A stretch of 64,000 bases of DNA from Phycisphaerales bacterium (GTDB lineage: Bacteria > Planctomycetota > Phycisphaerae > Phycisphaerales > UBA1924), in assembly GCA_035627955.1 (NCBI GenBank), contig DASPKU010000015.1:124001-188000 (forward strand), written 5' to 3'. Each line of letters begins with the position of its first letter. The first letter of the stretch is position 1. The position numbers were made by a program, and so were the translations under genes. Below, one piece after another: positions 34,926-44,183 of the stretch. A model generated the notes under the pieces. The model saw nothing but the letters and a program-made list of their open reading frames with translations, did no database searches and was not told the DNA's origin.

Positions 34926-35759
34926 TCACTCCACCGTGATCGCCCGCCCCTTCCACTCCCGCACAAACTCCGCCATCGGCACCGACCGCGTGCCCTCCAG
35001 CGGGTCACCGATAATGACGCGCTCGCTGTCCGCATCCATCACCGGCACCATGTGCGAGACGAAGAACCCCCAGTCCATCTGCACCAGGCAGGGCTTCGCG
35101 GCCGCGATCAGCCCCGCCGCATCCATCCGCCCATAGGCCGCATGCAGGCGCTCGCCGGTCGCCGACTGGTGCGCATCGAGTTTGGTCCGCAGCGCCAGCA
35201 GCGCCCGCGAGTCCGTGGCCCCGCCGCCGATCTCGGTGTACGACAGGCGCGCCATCTCCGCCTCGTCAGCGGGCACGCCGCGGGCTTGCAGCAGCGTCAC
35301 CATCGACGCCGCCACGCACGTGTACCCGGTGCTCTGCCGGCACACACCCGCGCCGTCGATCTTCGTCCCCCCCACGCCCCCCCGCGCCTCCTCGCCGACA
35401 CCGCCCCCCGCCGGCCACACCATCCACGCCCCCGCCTTCACGAAGTACAGCCCCACCGCCGCCGACAGGACCAGCAGCATCCGCCCGTCCCGCTTGTTGG
35501 GCACCTTCCCCGCCACGATCCCGAAGAACAAGGTCGCCGGCACGATCATCGCCGTCAGCTCGGTGCACACGACCGTGCGCACCCCCAGCAGCGCCACCGC
35601 GTCCGGCGTGAACACCCGGATGAGCGGCCAGCACGCCATCACCACCGTCGCCGCGATCAGCACGGTGAGCCACACCCCGCGCCCCCGCCGCCCGACCCAC
35701 GGCGCCGCCAACGCCGCCGCGAGGGCGAGCACCACCTGAATGACAAACGCAGCAATCAC
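34926..35759 (-). CDS. Membrane protein with C39-like cysteine peptidase domain
   Basis: 277 residues from a GTG at 35759; the longer frame only re-reads the dockerin DNA of the neighbouring pseudogene. The N-terminal 120 residues have about four hydrophobic helices. The C-terminal domain begins near 138 with RQSTGYTCVAASMVTLL (Gln142, Cys148), followed by HMVPVMDAD (His236) and GDPLEG (Asp252), the Gln/Cys-His-Asp order of C39-type peptidases, which cleave double-Gly leaders or bind them. It stands alone and may process or sense peptides. It is convergent with the Imm26 pair. Confidence 0.75.
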   Translation of the reverse strand: MIAAFVIQVVLALAAALAAPWVGRRGRGVWLTVLIAATVVMACWPLIRVFTPDAVALLGVRTVVCTELTAMIVPATLFFGIVAGKVPNKRDGRMLLVLSAAVGLYFVKAGAWMVWPAGGGVGEEARGGVGGTKIDGAGVCRQSTGYTCVAASMVTLLQARGVPADEAEMARLSYTEIGGGATDSRALLALRTKLDAHQSATGERLHAAYGRMDAAGLIAAAKPCLVQMDWGFFVSHMVPVMDADSERVIIGDPLEGTRSVPMAEFVREWKGRAITVE

Positions 35760-35820
35760 GCGCCGAGCATAACGCAACCACCGCCATGCACCCAATGACG
35801 CCCTGAACCGAACGGCAGTC

Positions 35821-38045
35821 TCAGCACGCCCCCCCGCCCAGCACGCGGAAGAAGCTCTCGATGTCCTGGTCGGTCCCGATGTCCCCATCGGCGTTGAAGT
35901 CCGAGCTCCCGCACGTGGCGCAGCAGTCCCCACCCAGGCACGCGAAGAAAGCCTCGATGTCCTGGACGGTGCCCACGTCACCATCGCCGTTGAAGTCCGA
36001 CGAGTTGATGGTGAGCGTGGTCATGTTGCTGATCACGCCGCCGCAGGCATTCGTGACGGTGCACGAGTAGTCGCCCCGGTCAGCGCCGGTCGTGTTCAGG
36101 ATCATCAGCGTCGCGCCAGTCGCCCCCGCGATGCGGTTCGGCTCATCCGCGAGGGGCGCGTCGCCCTTCATCCACTGGTAGTTGAGCAGCCCGGTCCCCG
36201 CGGCCAACACCGCAAAGCTCGCCGAGCCCCCAGCGCACACCGTCTGAGCCCCGGGCTGCGCGGTGAGCGACGGGGCCGTGCACGAGCCCAGGCTCCACGT
36301 CTCGTCGCTGTAATCGCCGGTGCTCCCGCCGAAGAGAACCACTTCGGCGCGGGCAGCGTCGTACACCATCGGGAAGTGCGACCGCGCCGCGGGTCCACTG
36401 ACCACACGCTGCGTCCAGGCCGTCCCGTTCCACTCCCACGTCTCGCCGTCGTAGACGCCCGTGCTGCCCCCGAACAGCACGGTCACGCCGCGGAGCGTCG
36501 TACGCCATCCCATGGCCCCCGCGTGGCGAGGGGCCGGCGACCTCGCGCTGTGTCCAGGTGGTACCGTTCCACTCCCAGGTCTCGCCGTTCAGCACGTTGC
36601 TGGCGGTTGAACCACCGAAGAGGACGGTCACGCCGCGCGCTGCGTCGTAGGCCATCGCGTGGCCCGCCCTTGGCGAGGGCCCGGCCACGGCTCGCTGGGT
36701 CCAGGCGGACCCGTTCCATTCCCAGGTGTCGCCGGTGTATCCGGAGGTCGTATTGCCGCCGAAGAGCACAACGCGCGCACGCGCCGAGTCGTAGGCCATC
36801 GCGTGGAAGATCCGCGCCAACGGGCCGCTGGAGCCCGTGGACCAGGTGGTCCCATTCCACAGCATGGTGGCGTTGGTCATGACGCCGTCACTGGTGAAGC
36901 CCCCCATGACAACCGTCACGCCGCGGGCCGCGTCGTACGCCATGGCGTGCCCGTACCGATCCTGGAAACCGAAGTTCGACTGCTGAACCCATGAGGAGCC
37001 ATTCCATTCCAAGACCTGGCCGGTGATCTGAGTGAGCTGGCCATTGGGGACAATCCCTCCGGTGACCACGGCAACGCCGCGGGCCGTGTCGAACGCCATC
37101 GCGTGCCCCCACCTCCCGGTCGGCCCGCGGATCGCCCGCTGATTCCAGGCCGTCCCGTTCCACTCCCATGTCTCGTCGAAGGACCAGTTGTAATGCCCCC
37201 CGAAGAGGACCATGAGCCCCCTGGCCGCGTCGTAGGCCATGGCGTGGCCCCACCTCAGCCATCGCGCTGCTCGCGCGCGCCGAGGGCCCGGTGACCACCC
37301 GCTGTGTCCACGTGTTCCCGTTCCACTCCCAGGTTTCGCCGTTGCGGACGCTCGCGCCGTTGGTGTAGCCACCGAAGAGAACCGTCACGCCACGGGCCGA
37401 GTCGTAGGCCATCGCATGCCGGTGCCGCGCCGATGGCCCGATCGGGCGCGAGGTCCAGGCCGTCCCGTTCCACTCCCAAACCTGGTTGTTGTAGATGCTG
37501 CTGCCCGCGCCCCCGGCGTCGCCCCCGACCAGAACCGTCACGCCGCGGGCCGAGTCGTAGGCCATCGCGTGGTAGAACCGAGGCGACGGACCGCCGACCA
37601 GCCGCTGGGTCCAGGTCTCCCCGTCCCACTCCCAGGTCTAGCCATTGCGGCCGCTCGCGGTCTGTCCACCGAAGAGAACAGTCACCCCGCGTGCCGAGTC
37701 GTACGCCATCGCGTGCCAGCGCCGCGCCGAAGGGCCGCTGACCAGCACCTGTCTCCACTTCGTCCCGTTCCACTCCCAGGTCTCGCCGCTGCGGATGCCG
37801 TTCCCGTCATCACCCCCGAAGAGGACGGTGACGCCGCGGGCCGAGTCGTACGCCATCGCGTGCCCGTTCCTCCCGCTGGGCGGCGCCACCTTTTCTTCTT
37901 CCTGCCACACCACCGACTGCCCCCGCGCGGCGGTTTGTCCCATCACGCACAGCACGAGCAGCACCGCGCCCAGGAGCCGAAGCACGGGACACGAAAACAC
38001 ACGGTCGGTAAGGGTGGATCGCATGGCGGGCAGCCTTCCACGCAC
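35821..38045 (-). pseudogene. Decayed kelch-repeat GC-type dockerin protein gene
   Basis: Three reading frames join into one ancestral protein of about 740 residues: signal peptide (LLGAVLLVLCVMGQTAARGQ), eleven kelch blades (GHAMAYDSARGVTVLFGG with ETWEWNG), an Ig-like domain (YQWMKGDAPL, DRGDYSCTVTNACG) and a two-segment dockerin. Three lesions break it: a GAG-to-TAG stop at 37638-37640 (NG-stop-TWEWDG), a shift near 37245-37280 (GPSARASSAMA) and a shift near 36500-36510 (AYDAP). The first dockerin segment also has GTVQDIE in place of GTDQDIE. Blades before and after each lesion are intact, so decay looks recent; assembly error in repeats is an alternative. Confidence 0.85.
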
Positions 38046-38097
38046 GCCCGGTGCTTACCACAGTAAATGATCCGGCTGGCGAGGACGCCGATGCCGC

Positions 38098-38169
38098 TCA
38101 GTACGCCGCCGCCCCCGCCCTGAAGATGCTCTCGACGTCCTGGTCCATCCCGATCTCACCATCGCCGTT
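38098..38169 (-). pseudogene. Orphan dockerin half-domain (gene fossil)
   Basis: Read on the minus strand this is NGDGEIGMDQDVESIFRAG, then AAAY and a TGA at 38100-38098. It aligns with the second dockerin segment of its neighbours (NGDGDIGTDQDIESFFRVLGGG) but has lost the start Asp, the Thr and the terminal Cys. Nothing that could encode its N-terminal part remains; the plus-strand PIG-L gene begins about 100 bp away. It is interpreted as the remnant of a deleted exoprotein gene. Confidence 0.7.
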
Positions 38170-38270
38170 GCCTCACCGCGATGTCCACACCGCGCTCGCC
38201 ACACGGTGTCCGCGCCATCAGCCGCAACTCACTCCTACCCCACCGGGCGCGTCGATACTCGCGGCACCCC

Positions 38271-39104
38271 ATGGACCTCCGCAGCCTCGCCCACGCGCTC
38301 CAGCTCCCATTCATCCCGCGGTCCCCCTGCCTCGTCGTGGCCCACCCCGACGATGAGACGCTCGGCGCCTCCACACTCCTGCCGGTGCTCGGCCACGCCG
38401 CATTCGTGTTCCTGACCGACGGCTCACCGGCAGACGGGAACGACGCGGCACGCCTGGGCCTCACTCAGACCGCATACGCGGCCTGCCGCCGCGCCGAGCG
38501 GGACGCGGCTCTCTCCCTCGGCTGCTGCCGCCCTCCAGCCACCCGCGAGCTGAATCTCCGCGACCAGACGGCCAGCCTGCACCTGCCGGCGCTCGCGCAA
38601 ACGCTCGCCGACCACTTCGAGAAGACTCGGTGCGACCTCGTGCTTACGCACGCCTACGAGGGCGGCCACCCCGACCACGACGCCGCTGCGTTCTCTGTCC
38701 ACGCCGCCGTGCGCCTGCTCACCCGCCGGGCGCCGATCATCATTGAAATGGCGCTCTACCACGCGGCCGCCGGCGCGTTCACCTCCAACAGCTTCATCCA
38801 TGCAGCCGGAGCCTTGACCGTGCACCTCACCGCGGGCGAACAGGCCCGCAAGCGGCGGCTGCTGGCCTGCTACAACTCCCAGGCCGGCACGCTCGCACTC
38901 TTCAGCCAGGTGCAGGAGCAGTTCCGGTTGGCCCCCCAGCACGACTTCACACGCCCCCCACACCGTGGACCGCTGCACTATGAGTCTCAGCCCTGGGGCA
39001 TGACAGGCCCGCGCTTCACATCCCTCGCCCGCGCGGCCCTGACGGAGCTCGGCTTCGAGGGCGACAACCCGGCGAGTGTCGCTCAAGCGGAGGCGGCATG
39101 CTGA
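38271..39104 (+). CDS. PIG-L family N-acetylglucosaminide deacetylase
   Basis: 277 residues from the ATG at 38271. Zinc-site motifs are complete: AHPDDETLG (His25, Asp27, Asp28) and GGHPDHDA (His133, Asp135, His136). PIG-L enzymes remove acetyl groups from GlcNAc-type sugars in GPI, mycothiol, bacillithiol and glycoconjugate pathways. The stop overlaps the start of the next gene by 7 nt (ATGCTGA), so it is the first of a coupled four-gene operon with a glycosyltransferase-acyltransferase fusion, a GNAT and an unknown protein. The substrate is not known. Confidence 0.9.
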   Translation: MDLRSLAHALQLPFIPRSPCLVVAHPDDETLGASTLLPVLGHAAFVFLTDGSPADGNDAARLGLTQTAYAACRRAERDAALSLGCCRPPATRELNLRDQTASLHLPALAQTLADHFEKTRCDLVLTHAYEGGHPDHDAAAFSVHAAVRLLTRRAPIIIEMALYHAAAGAFTSNSFIHAAGALTVHLTAGEQARKRRLLACYNSQAGTLALFSQVQEQFRLAPQHDFTRPPHRGPLHYESQPWGMTGPRFTSLARAALTELGFEGDNPASVAQAEAAC

Positions 39105-41125
39105 CTGTGCTCAGCGTCGCATTCCCGTTCGTACCCGTCGCGCCCGACGCTCCAGGCGGCGCCGAACAGGTGCTGGCGATGCTCGACGCCGCGCTCGTGG
39201 ACGCGGGCCACCGCTCGCTCGTCATCGCGTGCGAGGGCTCCAACGTCCGGGGCGAGCTGGTCGCAACGCCGCGCCCGCGCGACGGCGAGGACCGCGACCG
39301 GGCATGGACCTACTACCAGCAGACAATCTCACGCGTCCTCGCACGCGAGCCCGTCTCCATTGTCCACTACCACGGCCTGGACTTCCACGCCTACCTCCCG
39401 CCACCGCCACCCTCAGGCCCGCCCACGCTCGTCACACTCCACCTCCCCACCGGCTGGTACGACCCGCGCGTAAAGGACCTCGCCGGTCCCCACGTCTACC
39501 TCCACGCCGTCTCGCGGTCGCAGCACGACGAATGCGCCTGGCGCGAGCGTCTCCTCCCGCCGATCGACAACGGCGTCCGCACCGATGTCCCTTGGTCCCT
39601 GGACAAGGGCCGGTACGCACTCATGCTCGGGCGCGTGTGCCCGCAGAAGAACCAGCGTGACGCGATCGCCGCCTGCACCCGCGCCGGCGTTCCGCTGCTC
39701 ATCGCAGGCGATGTGCTCCCCTACGAGGAGCACCGCCGCTACTTCGCCACAGAGGTCGCCCCACAGCTCGGCCGCGGCGCCCGATTCCTCGGGCACGCCG
39801 CCGGCGAGTTCAAGCACCGGCTGCTCTCGCGCGCCCGGTGCGTGCTGATCCCCTCGACGCAGCCCGAGACCAGCTCGCTCGTCGCGATGGAGGCTCTCGC
39901 CCACGCCACCCCCGTGATCGCCTACCGCCGCGGCAACCTCCCGCACATCCTCCGCGACGGCGTCACCGGTCTGCTCGTCGACTTGCCCGAAGAGATGGCC
40001 GGGGCCATCGCCGGCAGCGACCGGATCAACCCGCGTGACTGCCGCGATGACGCCGCCCGCCGCTTCTCAGTCTCGCGTATGACCGCGCAGTACCTGGATC
40101 GCTACTCGCAGCTCGCCCGCGCACCCAGTCGCCACCGCCCGCGTGCAAGGCCGCAGCACGCAGTGCTCACTTCGCTCGAGGAGCTGCGTTCTCTGGAGCC
40201 GGAATGGGCAACCCTCGCGGCGGCCGACGCGCGGGCGACACCGTTCCAGCACCCCGCGTGGCTCATCCCATGGGCCGAGCACTTCGCACCCGGCCCCCTC
40301 CGTGTTGCTACGGTGCGCAGCCGCGAGGGTGAGCTGCGGGCCCTGGTCCCGATGTACCGCGACCGACACTCAGACCAGCTCCTCCCCCTGGGCATCGGAA
40401 ACTCCGATTACCTCGACGCGCTCTGCATGCCCGGGGCCGACGCCGACGCCCTCGCGGCCTTGCACCGGCTGCTGGAGGGCGGCGCCGACCAGGCCCTCAT
40501 CCCACAGCTCCGGTCATGCTCTCCCCTCGCGGCCTCGGAGTCGACCGAACCGGCGGAGCCCTGCGTGGTGCTCGACTTCACCGGGCGTGCGCTTGCCGAC
40601 GTCCTCCCCGCCAAGATGCAGCAGAACCTGAGGACCATCACCCGGCGTGCGGTCCGCGCGGGCGTCACCACGCACCGTCTTGGTGCACGCGACGACGCCG
40701 CAGCTTCACTCTTCGAGCTCTTCCGCCTCCACCGCGCACGCTGGGAGGCGCGCGAACAGAACGGCGTGCTGGCGGACCCGCGCGTGCAGTCGTTCCTGCG
40801 TGACGCCGCGCAGCGGCTCCACCAGGCCGGCATGCTCCGACTGGTCCTCGTAAAGTCCCCTCAGGCCGTCATCGGCGCGGCCCTCGGGCTCGCCGACCCC
40901 CACGCCCGCGTCGTGTTCTACTACATCGGCGGCTTCGATCCAGCCCACGCCGAGCTCAGCCCCGGAACCCTCGCCGTCAGCGCACTGATCCACGATGCAC
41001 ACGCGGCCGGGGCCGCCCGCTTCGACTTCCTCCGTGGGCTGGAGCGCTACAAGTTCCTCTGGGGCGGCCGCGAGGCCCCGACCCGCTCGCTCTGTGTGCG
41101 AGCGCGCCGGAGGGTTGCCGCGTGA
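39098..41125 (+). CDS. GT4 glycosyltransferase fused to a FemAB/BioF2-like acyltransferase
   Basis: 675 residues. The first 345 form a GT-B glycosyltransferase of family GT4: an N-terminal GGAEQVLAMLDAAL, a DNGVRTDVPW segment, LMLGRVCPQKN, and the donor-site motif PETSSLVAMEALAHATPVIA (about 257-276). From about residue 350 a GNAT-superfamily acyltransferase of the BioF2/FemAB-like type follows (FQHPAWLIPWAEHF, LPAKMQQNLRTITRRA, RLHRARWEAREQNGV, FYYIGGFDPAHAELSPG, FDFLRG-LERYKFLWGG). Fused sugar transfer and N-acylation suggest assembly of an acylated aminosugar after deacetylation by the upstream PIG-L. Overlaps on both sides indicate translational coupling. Confidence 0.9.
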   Translation: MLTVLSVAFPFVPVAPDAPGGAEQVLAMLDAALVDAGHRSLVIACEGSNVRGELVATPRPRDGEDRDRAWTYYQQTISRVLAREPVSIVHYHGLDFHAYLPPPPPSGPPTLVTLHLPTGWYDPRVKDLAGPHVYLHAVSRSQHDECAWRERLLPPIDNGVRTDVPWSLDKGRYALMLGRVCPQKNQRDAIAACTRAGVPLLIAGDVLPYEEHRRYFATEVAPQLGRGARFLGHAAGEFKHRLLSRARCVLIPSTQPETSSLVAMEALAHATPVIAYRRGNLPHILRDGVTGLLVDLPEEMAGAIAGSDRINPRDCRDDAARRFSVSRMTAQYLDRYSQLARAPSRHRPRARPQHAVLTSLEELRSLEPEWATLAAADARATPFQHPAWLIPWAEHFAPGPLRVATVRSREGELRALVPMYRDRHSDQLLPLGIGNSDYLDALCMPGADADALAALHRLLEGGADQALIPQLRSCSPLAASESTEPAEPCVVLDFTGRALADVLPAKMQQNLRTITRRAVRAGVTTHRLGARDDAAASLFELFRLHRARWEAREQNGVLADPRVQSFLRDAAQRLHQAGMLRLVLVKSPQAVIGAALGLADPHARVVFYYIGGFDPAHAELSPGTLAVSALIHDAHAAGAARFDFLRGLERYKFLWGGREAPTRSLCVRARRRVAA

Positions 41126-41610
41126 GCCAGTCCATCGATGCACACGTGCGGCACTGCCTCCGGGGCGACCTGCGGCAGCTGGAGTTCGGGCACGCCTTCG
41201 CCCACGACCGCGCCCTCATCCGACAGATGTTCCGCCGGCACCTGCGCGGCGACTGCTGCTTCCTGGTGGTCGAAGTGGCCGGCGTTCCCGCCGGACAGGC
41301 GTGGGTGGAACTGCCGCTCGCCCCGGGCGGCGTCGGCGCGCTCTGGGCCGTGCGCGTGAGACCGGACATCCGCGGCCTGGGGCTCGGCTCGCTGCTCGTG
41401 CGGGCGGCACTCGGCGCGCTCGTCAGCCGCGGCGCCGCCACCGCCGAGCTCGAGGTCGAACCGCACAATGACGGCGCCATCCGGTTCTATGAACGACTCG
41501 GGTTCCGCATCGAACCCGGCCCGCCGCTGCGCCAGCCCCCCGGTCCGGCCCTCCGCGGCCTGCTGGTCATGCGTCGACCTCTCTCCGGCCCCGCGCAGGA
41601 GGCCGCGTGA
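41122..41610 (+). CDS. GNAT-family acetyltransferase
   Basis: 162 residues from a GTG at 41122 overlapping the previous stop as GTGA. The acetyl-CoA site is visible as VRPDIRGLGLGSLLVRAAL (residues about 83-101) and the C-terminal NDGAIRFYERLGFRI is typical of GNAT enzymes. It probably acetylates an amine of the product of the operon. The next gene overlaps its stop by 4 nt. Confidence 0.88.
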   Translation: MSQSIDAHVRHCLRGDLRQLEFGHAFAHDRALIRQMFRRHLRGDCCFLVVEVAGVPAGQAWVELPLAPGGVGALWAVRVRPDIRGLGLGSLLVRAALGALVSRGAATAELEVEPHNDGAIRFYERLGFRIEPGPPLRQPPGPALRGLLVMRRPLSGPAQEAA

Positions 41611-42476
41611 ACACTCCGCTCACTGTGCGCTGGACCATCGGCGACGTCGCCCCCCGCGGCTTCGAGGCCCTCGCACTCTCAGTCCAAGGCGCCACCCGTG
41701 CATTCGGTGACGCCGCGGAGTACGTCGTGTGCGTGAACACCCTTGAAGTCGCGGAGGCACAGCGACGCACCGGACCCGTACCGCCGCGCGTTCAATGGCG
41801 GCCGGTGAGCATCGAAGACATCCCGACCGAAATCCAGCGTGCCTTCGGACGCGCCCTTGCTGAGGGCGCCGCCTGGAAACTGGCCCCGCCCCGCGTAAGC
41901 CCAGACGCCCTCGAGCTGGCGCTGGACAACGACTGCATCCTGTGGGACCTGCCCGAAACGCTTCGACACTGGATCAGCGATGCCAAGGCAGGCGGAACGC
42001 GCAGCATCTTCGCGACGGACAGCACCCGCGCCTACGGCTCCTTCGACGCGTGGTGCCCGCCCCCCGCCCACCCGCCGCTCAACGCGGGGCTCAGAGGAGT
42101 ACCCGCCGCGCTCGACTACGAAGAGGCGCTCGCTGCGACACTCTCGCGCCTGCCCAAGGACGCACGCCTCGTGTCCGAGCTCGACGAGCAGGGCCTCCAG
42201 GTCGCGGCCGCGATGTTCGGTGGCATGCCTCTCGCCGTGCCCGCCCCGGACCTCACCATGTGCTCACCCTTCCACCCCCACACCCCGCGACCGGGGCGAT
42301 GCGGAGCGCACCTCGTGGGGCTGAACGCGCGCCACATACCCTGGAACTACTACGACCGCCCCGCCGACGAGGTGATGGCCGAGCACTGGGAACGCCTCCG
42401 CCCTGAACTCCGCGCCCGCGTGGCCGAAGGCTCGACAACGACGGATGCGAATCACATCCGGTCCGTCCGCCCCTGA
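41607..42476 (+). CDS. Predicted glycosyltransferase-like protein, last gene of the PIG-L operon
   Basis: 289 residues, ATG overlapping the previous stop (ATGA). No family is firmly recognised. The region LELALDNDCILWDLPETLRHW (about 101-121) has a DND motif like the DxD of GT-A enzymes, next to a GTRSIFATDS segment. The C-terminal half has PDLTMCSPFHPH and AHLVGLNARHIPW. The context of three sugar/acyl enzymes favours a carbohydrate role. It ends 15 bp before the convergent dockerin gene. Confidence 0.6.
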   Translation: MNTPLTVRWTIGDVAPRGFEALALSVQGATRAFGDAAEYVVCVNTLEVAEAQRRTGPVPPRVQWRPVSIEDIPTEIQRAFGRALAEGAAWKLAPPRVSPDALELALDNDCILWDLPETLRHWISDAKAGGTRSIFATDSTRAYGSFDAWCPPPAHPPLNAGLRGVPAALDYEEALAATLSRLPKDARLVSELDEQGLQVAAAMFGGMPLAVPAPDLTMCSPFHPHTPRPGRCGAHLVGLNARHIPWNYYDRPADEVMAEHWERLRPELRARVAEGSTTTDANHIRSVRP

Positions 42477-42491
42477 CCGCGAAAGCACCGG

Positions 42492-44183
42492 TCAGCAGCT
42501 CCCCCCACCCAGCACCCTGAAGAAGCTCTCAATATCCGCATCGGTCCCGATGTCCCCGTCGGCGTTGAAGTCCGCCCCGCCGCTGTAACACGTCTCGCAG
42601 CAGTTCCCGCCCAGGCACGCGAAGAACGCCTCGATGTCCGCGTCGGTGCCGATGTCCCCATCGTTGTTGAAGTCCGCGGTCCCGCACCGGGGGACTGTCG
42701 CCGTCAGCACGGCGTACGACCCGTCGCTGAAAATCGCCCGATACGCGACCACCCCGCTGTCCGAAAGGCCGGTCGCGCGTCCATCCTCCCCCCCGCCGCC
42801 GCTCTGGAACCCGATGGCTGTCGGCGTTCGCACAATGCCCGGCGCGATCGTGAGCGGCACGCCCGTTCGCGCGACCACGTCCATGCGCCCGTGGGCCCCG
42901 ATGCACACCAGCACCCGGTTGTTCGCCGAGCTAATCCCAGGGCCCGCCACGTCCACCATCAGGGCAACCTCCCCCGCCGCATTCATGGACGGGTCCCAGA
43001 GGTTGGAGGTGGTGACCCCCGGCGGCAAGCCGGGCAGCGATTGCCCGTGCCCCACCACGCCCGACACCTGCCCGTCAGCGCTCACGCGCCAGAGTTCAGC
43101 GCTCGCGTTCGTGCTGGTATGGCTGCTGAAAAGAACGGCGCCCGCGCGGTTCATCACACGCACACCTGCGCCGCGCAGTGTCACCCCCGGACGCCCGGGG
43201 GCGGGGTCCCCCGTGGTGACCAACCGCGTCACCACGCCCCCCCTCACGTGGAACAGAGCACCCGTCGTCGGAAGCTGGTTGGGCATACCCAACGCGGCGC
43301 TGAACGCGAGGTCGCCCGCCTCGTTCGCCGCCTTCCGCTCATCGAACGAGCAGTAGACCAGCCCGCCGGGCGCCGGTGAAGAGACCAACGCCACCTCTGT
43401 CATCACACCGTTGTGCAGCGTCCACAGGCCCGCCCCAACCTGGTTCGACGGCGCGCGGTACCTCCCGCTGAACAGCACGCCCCCAGACTCCGAGACCGCG
43501 GCCCCGTTCACACCATACTCAACCGACTCCAAAGTCCCGGTGGGCACTGCAAGCGTTCCCGGAGGGAACCTCGGCGGCGGCGCGGTCGGGGTTTCCTGCG
43601 TCGGGTACGAGAAGCCCGAGTCGTCGGTAACCACCAGCGTCAGCAGTCCGGCATCGCCGAAGTAGAACCGCGTGATGCCCCGGAACTGATTCTCCTGCAA
43701 CACCGGGTAGTTGTTGGATTCACCGGCCTTGGCGAGGACGCCGGTGCGGTTTGACCACAGCCCACTCACCGTGGCATTGGGCGACAACCCGTCGACGAAG
43801 GCATGGAACGCGAGCACTCCGGAGCGAGAGAGCGCCAAGAGACTGAACTGGCCGTACACCCCTTGCGCAAAGCCAACCGCGGGATCGCCGCGACGCACCA
43901 TGACTTGGTTCCCCTGGAGAGTTCCGAGCCAGAGCCCTTGATCGTTGGCCGCGGTGACCCCCGGACCCGCGATTCTCGCCCCGAACGCCACATTGCCCGC
44001 GGCGTCCACGCAGGGAATTCCCGCGGTCAGGTACGTCAGGTCCCCCATGCCCGGGCCCAATGGGCCGGTCACGCCGGAGAGCGCACGCGGTTGGCTCGGG
44101 ATTGTCTGCGCCGGGCCCGCGGCGGACGAACACGCAAGGACGAGGGCGACCATCCGGCGACGGGCGGCGAGAATACAGGTCAT
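42492..44183 (-). CDS. Secreted beta-propeller-like GC-type dockerin protein
   Basis: 563 residues from the ATG at 44183 (the frame opens at 44222), with GGAGC and a T-rich leader. The signal peptide (MTCILAARRRMVALVLACSS) ends near AAGPAQT. The body is repeated beta segments with FGARIAGPGV, VRRGDPAVG, LAFHAFVDG, GGVLFSGRY and LMVDVAGPGIS, a pattern of planctomycete DUF7453-like propeller proteins whose role is unknown. The C-terminal dockerin is complete (DFNNDGDIGTDADIEAFF, link CLGGNCCETCYSGG, DFNADGDIGTDADIESFF, end GGGSC). It is convergent with the PIG-L operon. Confidence 0.85.
   Translation of the reverse strand: MTCILAARRRMVALVLACSSAAGPAQTIPSQPRALSGVTGPLGPGMGDLTYLTAGIPCVDAAGNVAFGARIAGPGVTAANDQGLWLGTLQGNQVMVRRGDPAVGFAQGVYGQFSLLALSRSGVLAFHAFVDGLSPNATVSGLWSNRTGVLAKAGESNNYPVLQENQFRGITRFYFGDAGLLTLVVTDDSGFSYPTQETPTAPPPRFPPGTLAVPTGTLESVEYGVNGAAVSESGGVLFSGRYRAPSNQVGAGLWTLHNGVMTEVALVSSPAPGGLVYCSFDERKAANEAGDLAFSAALGMPNQLPTTGALFHVRGGVVTRLVTTGDPAPGRPGVTLRGAGVRVMNRAGAVLFSSHTSTNASAELWRVSADGQVSGVVGHGQSLPGLPPGVTTSNLWDPSMNAAGEVALMVDVAGPGISSANNRVLVCIGAHGRMDVVARTGVPLTIAPGIVRTPTAIGFQSGGGGEDGRATGLSDSGVVAYRAIFSDGSYAVLTATVPRCGTADFNNDGDIGTDADIEAFFACLGGNCCETCYSGGADFNADGDIGTDADIESFFRVLGGGSC

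Noticed and set aside
34926-35984. N-terminal extension of the C39-like protein to 35984
   Set aside because: The extra codons are the complement/shifted reading of the neighbouring dockerin and have no hydrophobic start; the GTG at 35759 begins the first membrane helix.
38271-41610. Mycothiol or bacillithiol pathway
   Set aside because: GT4, PIG-L and GNAT are present, but there is no cysteine ligase (MshC or BshC) and the GT4 is fused to a FemAB-like domain, so an established thiol pathway cannot be claimed.
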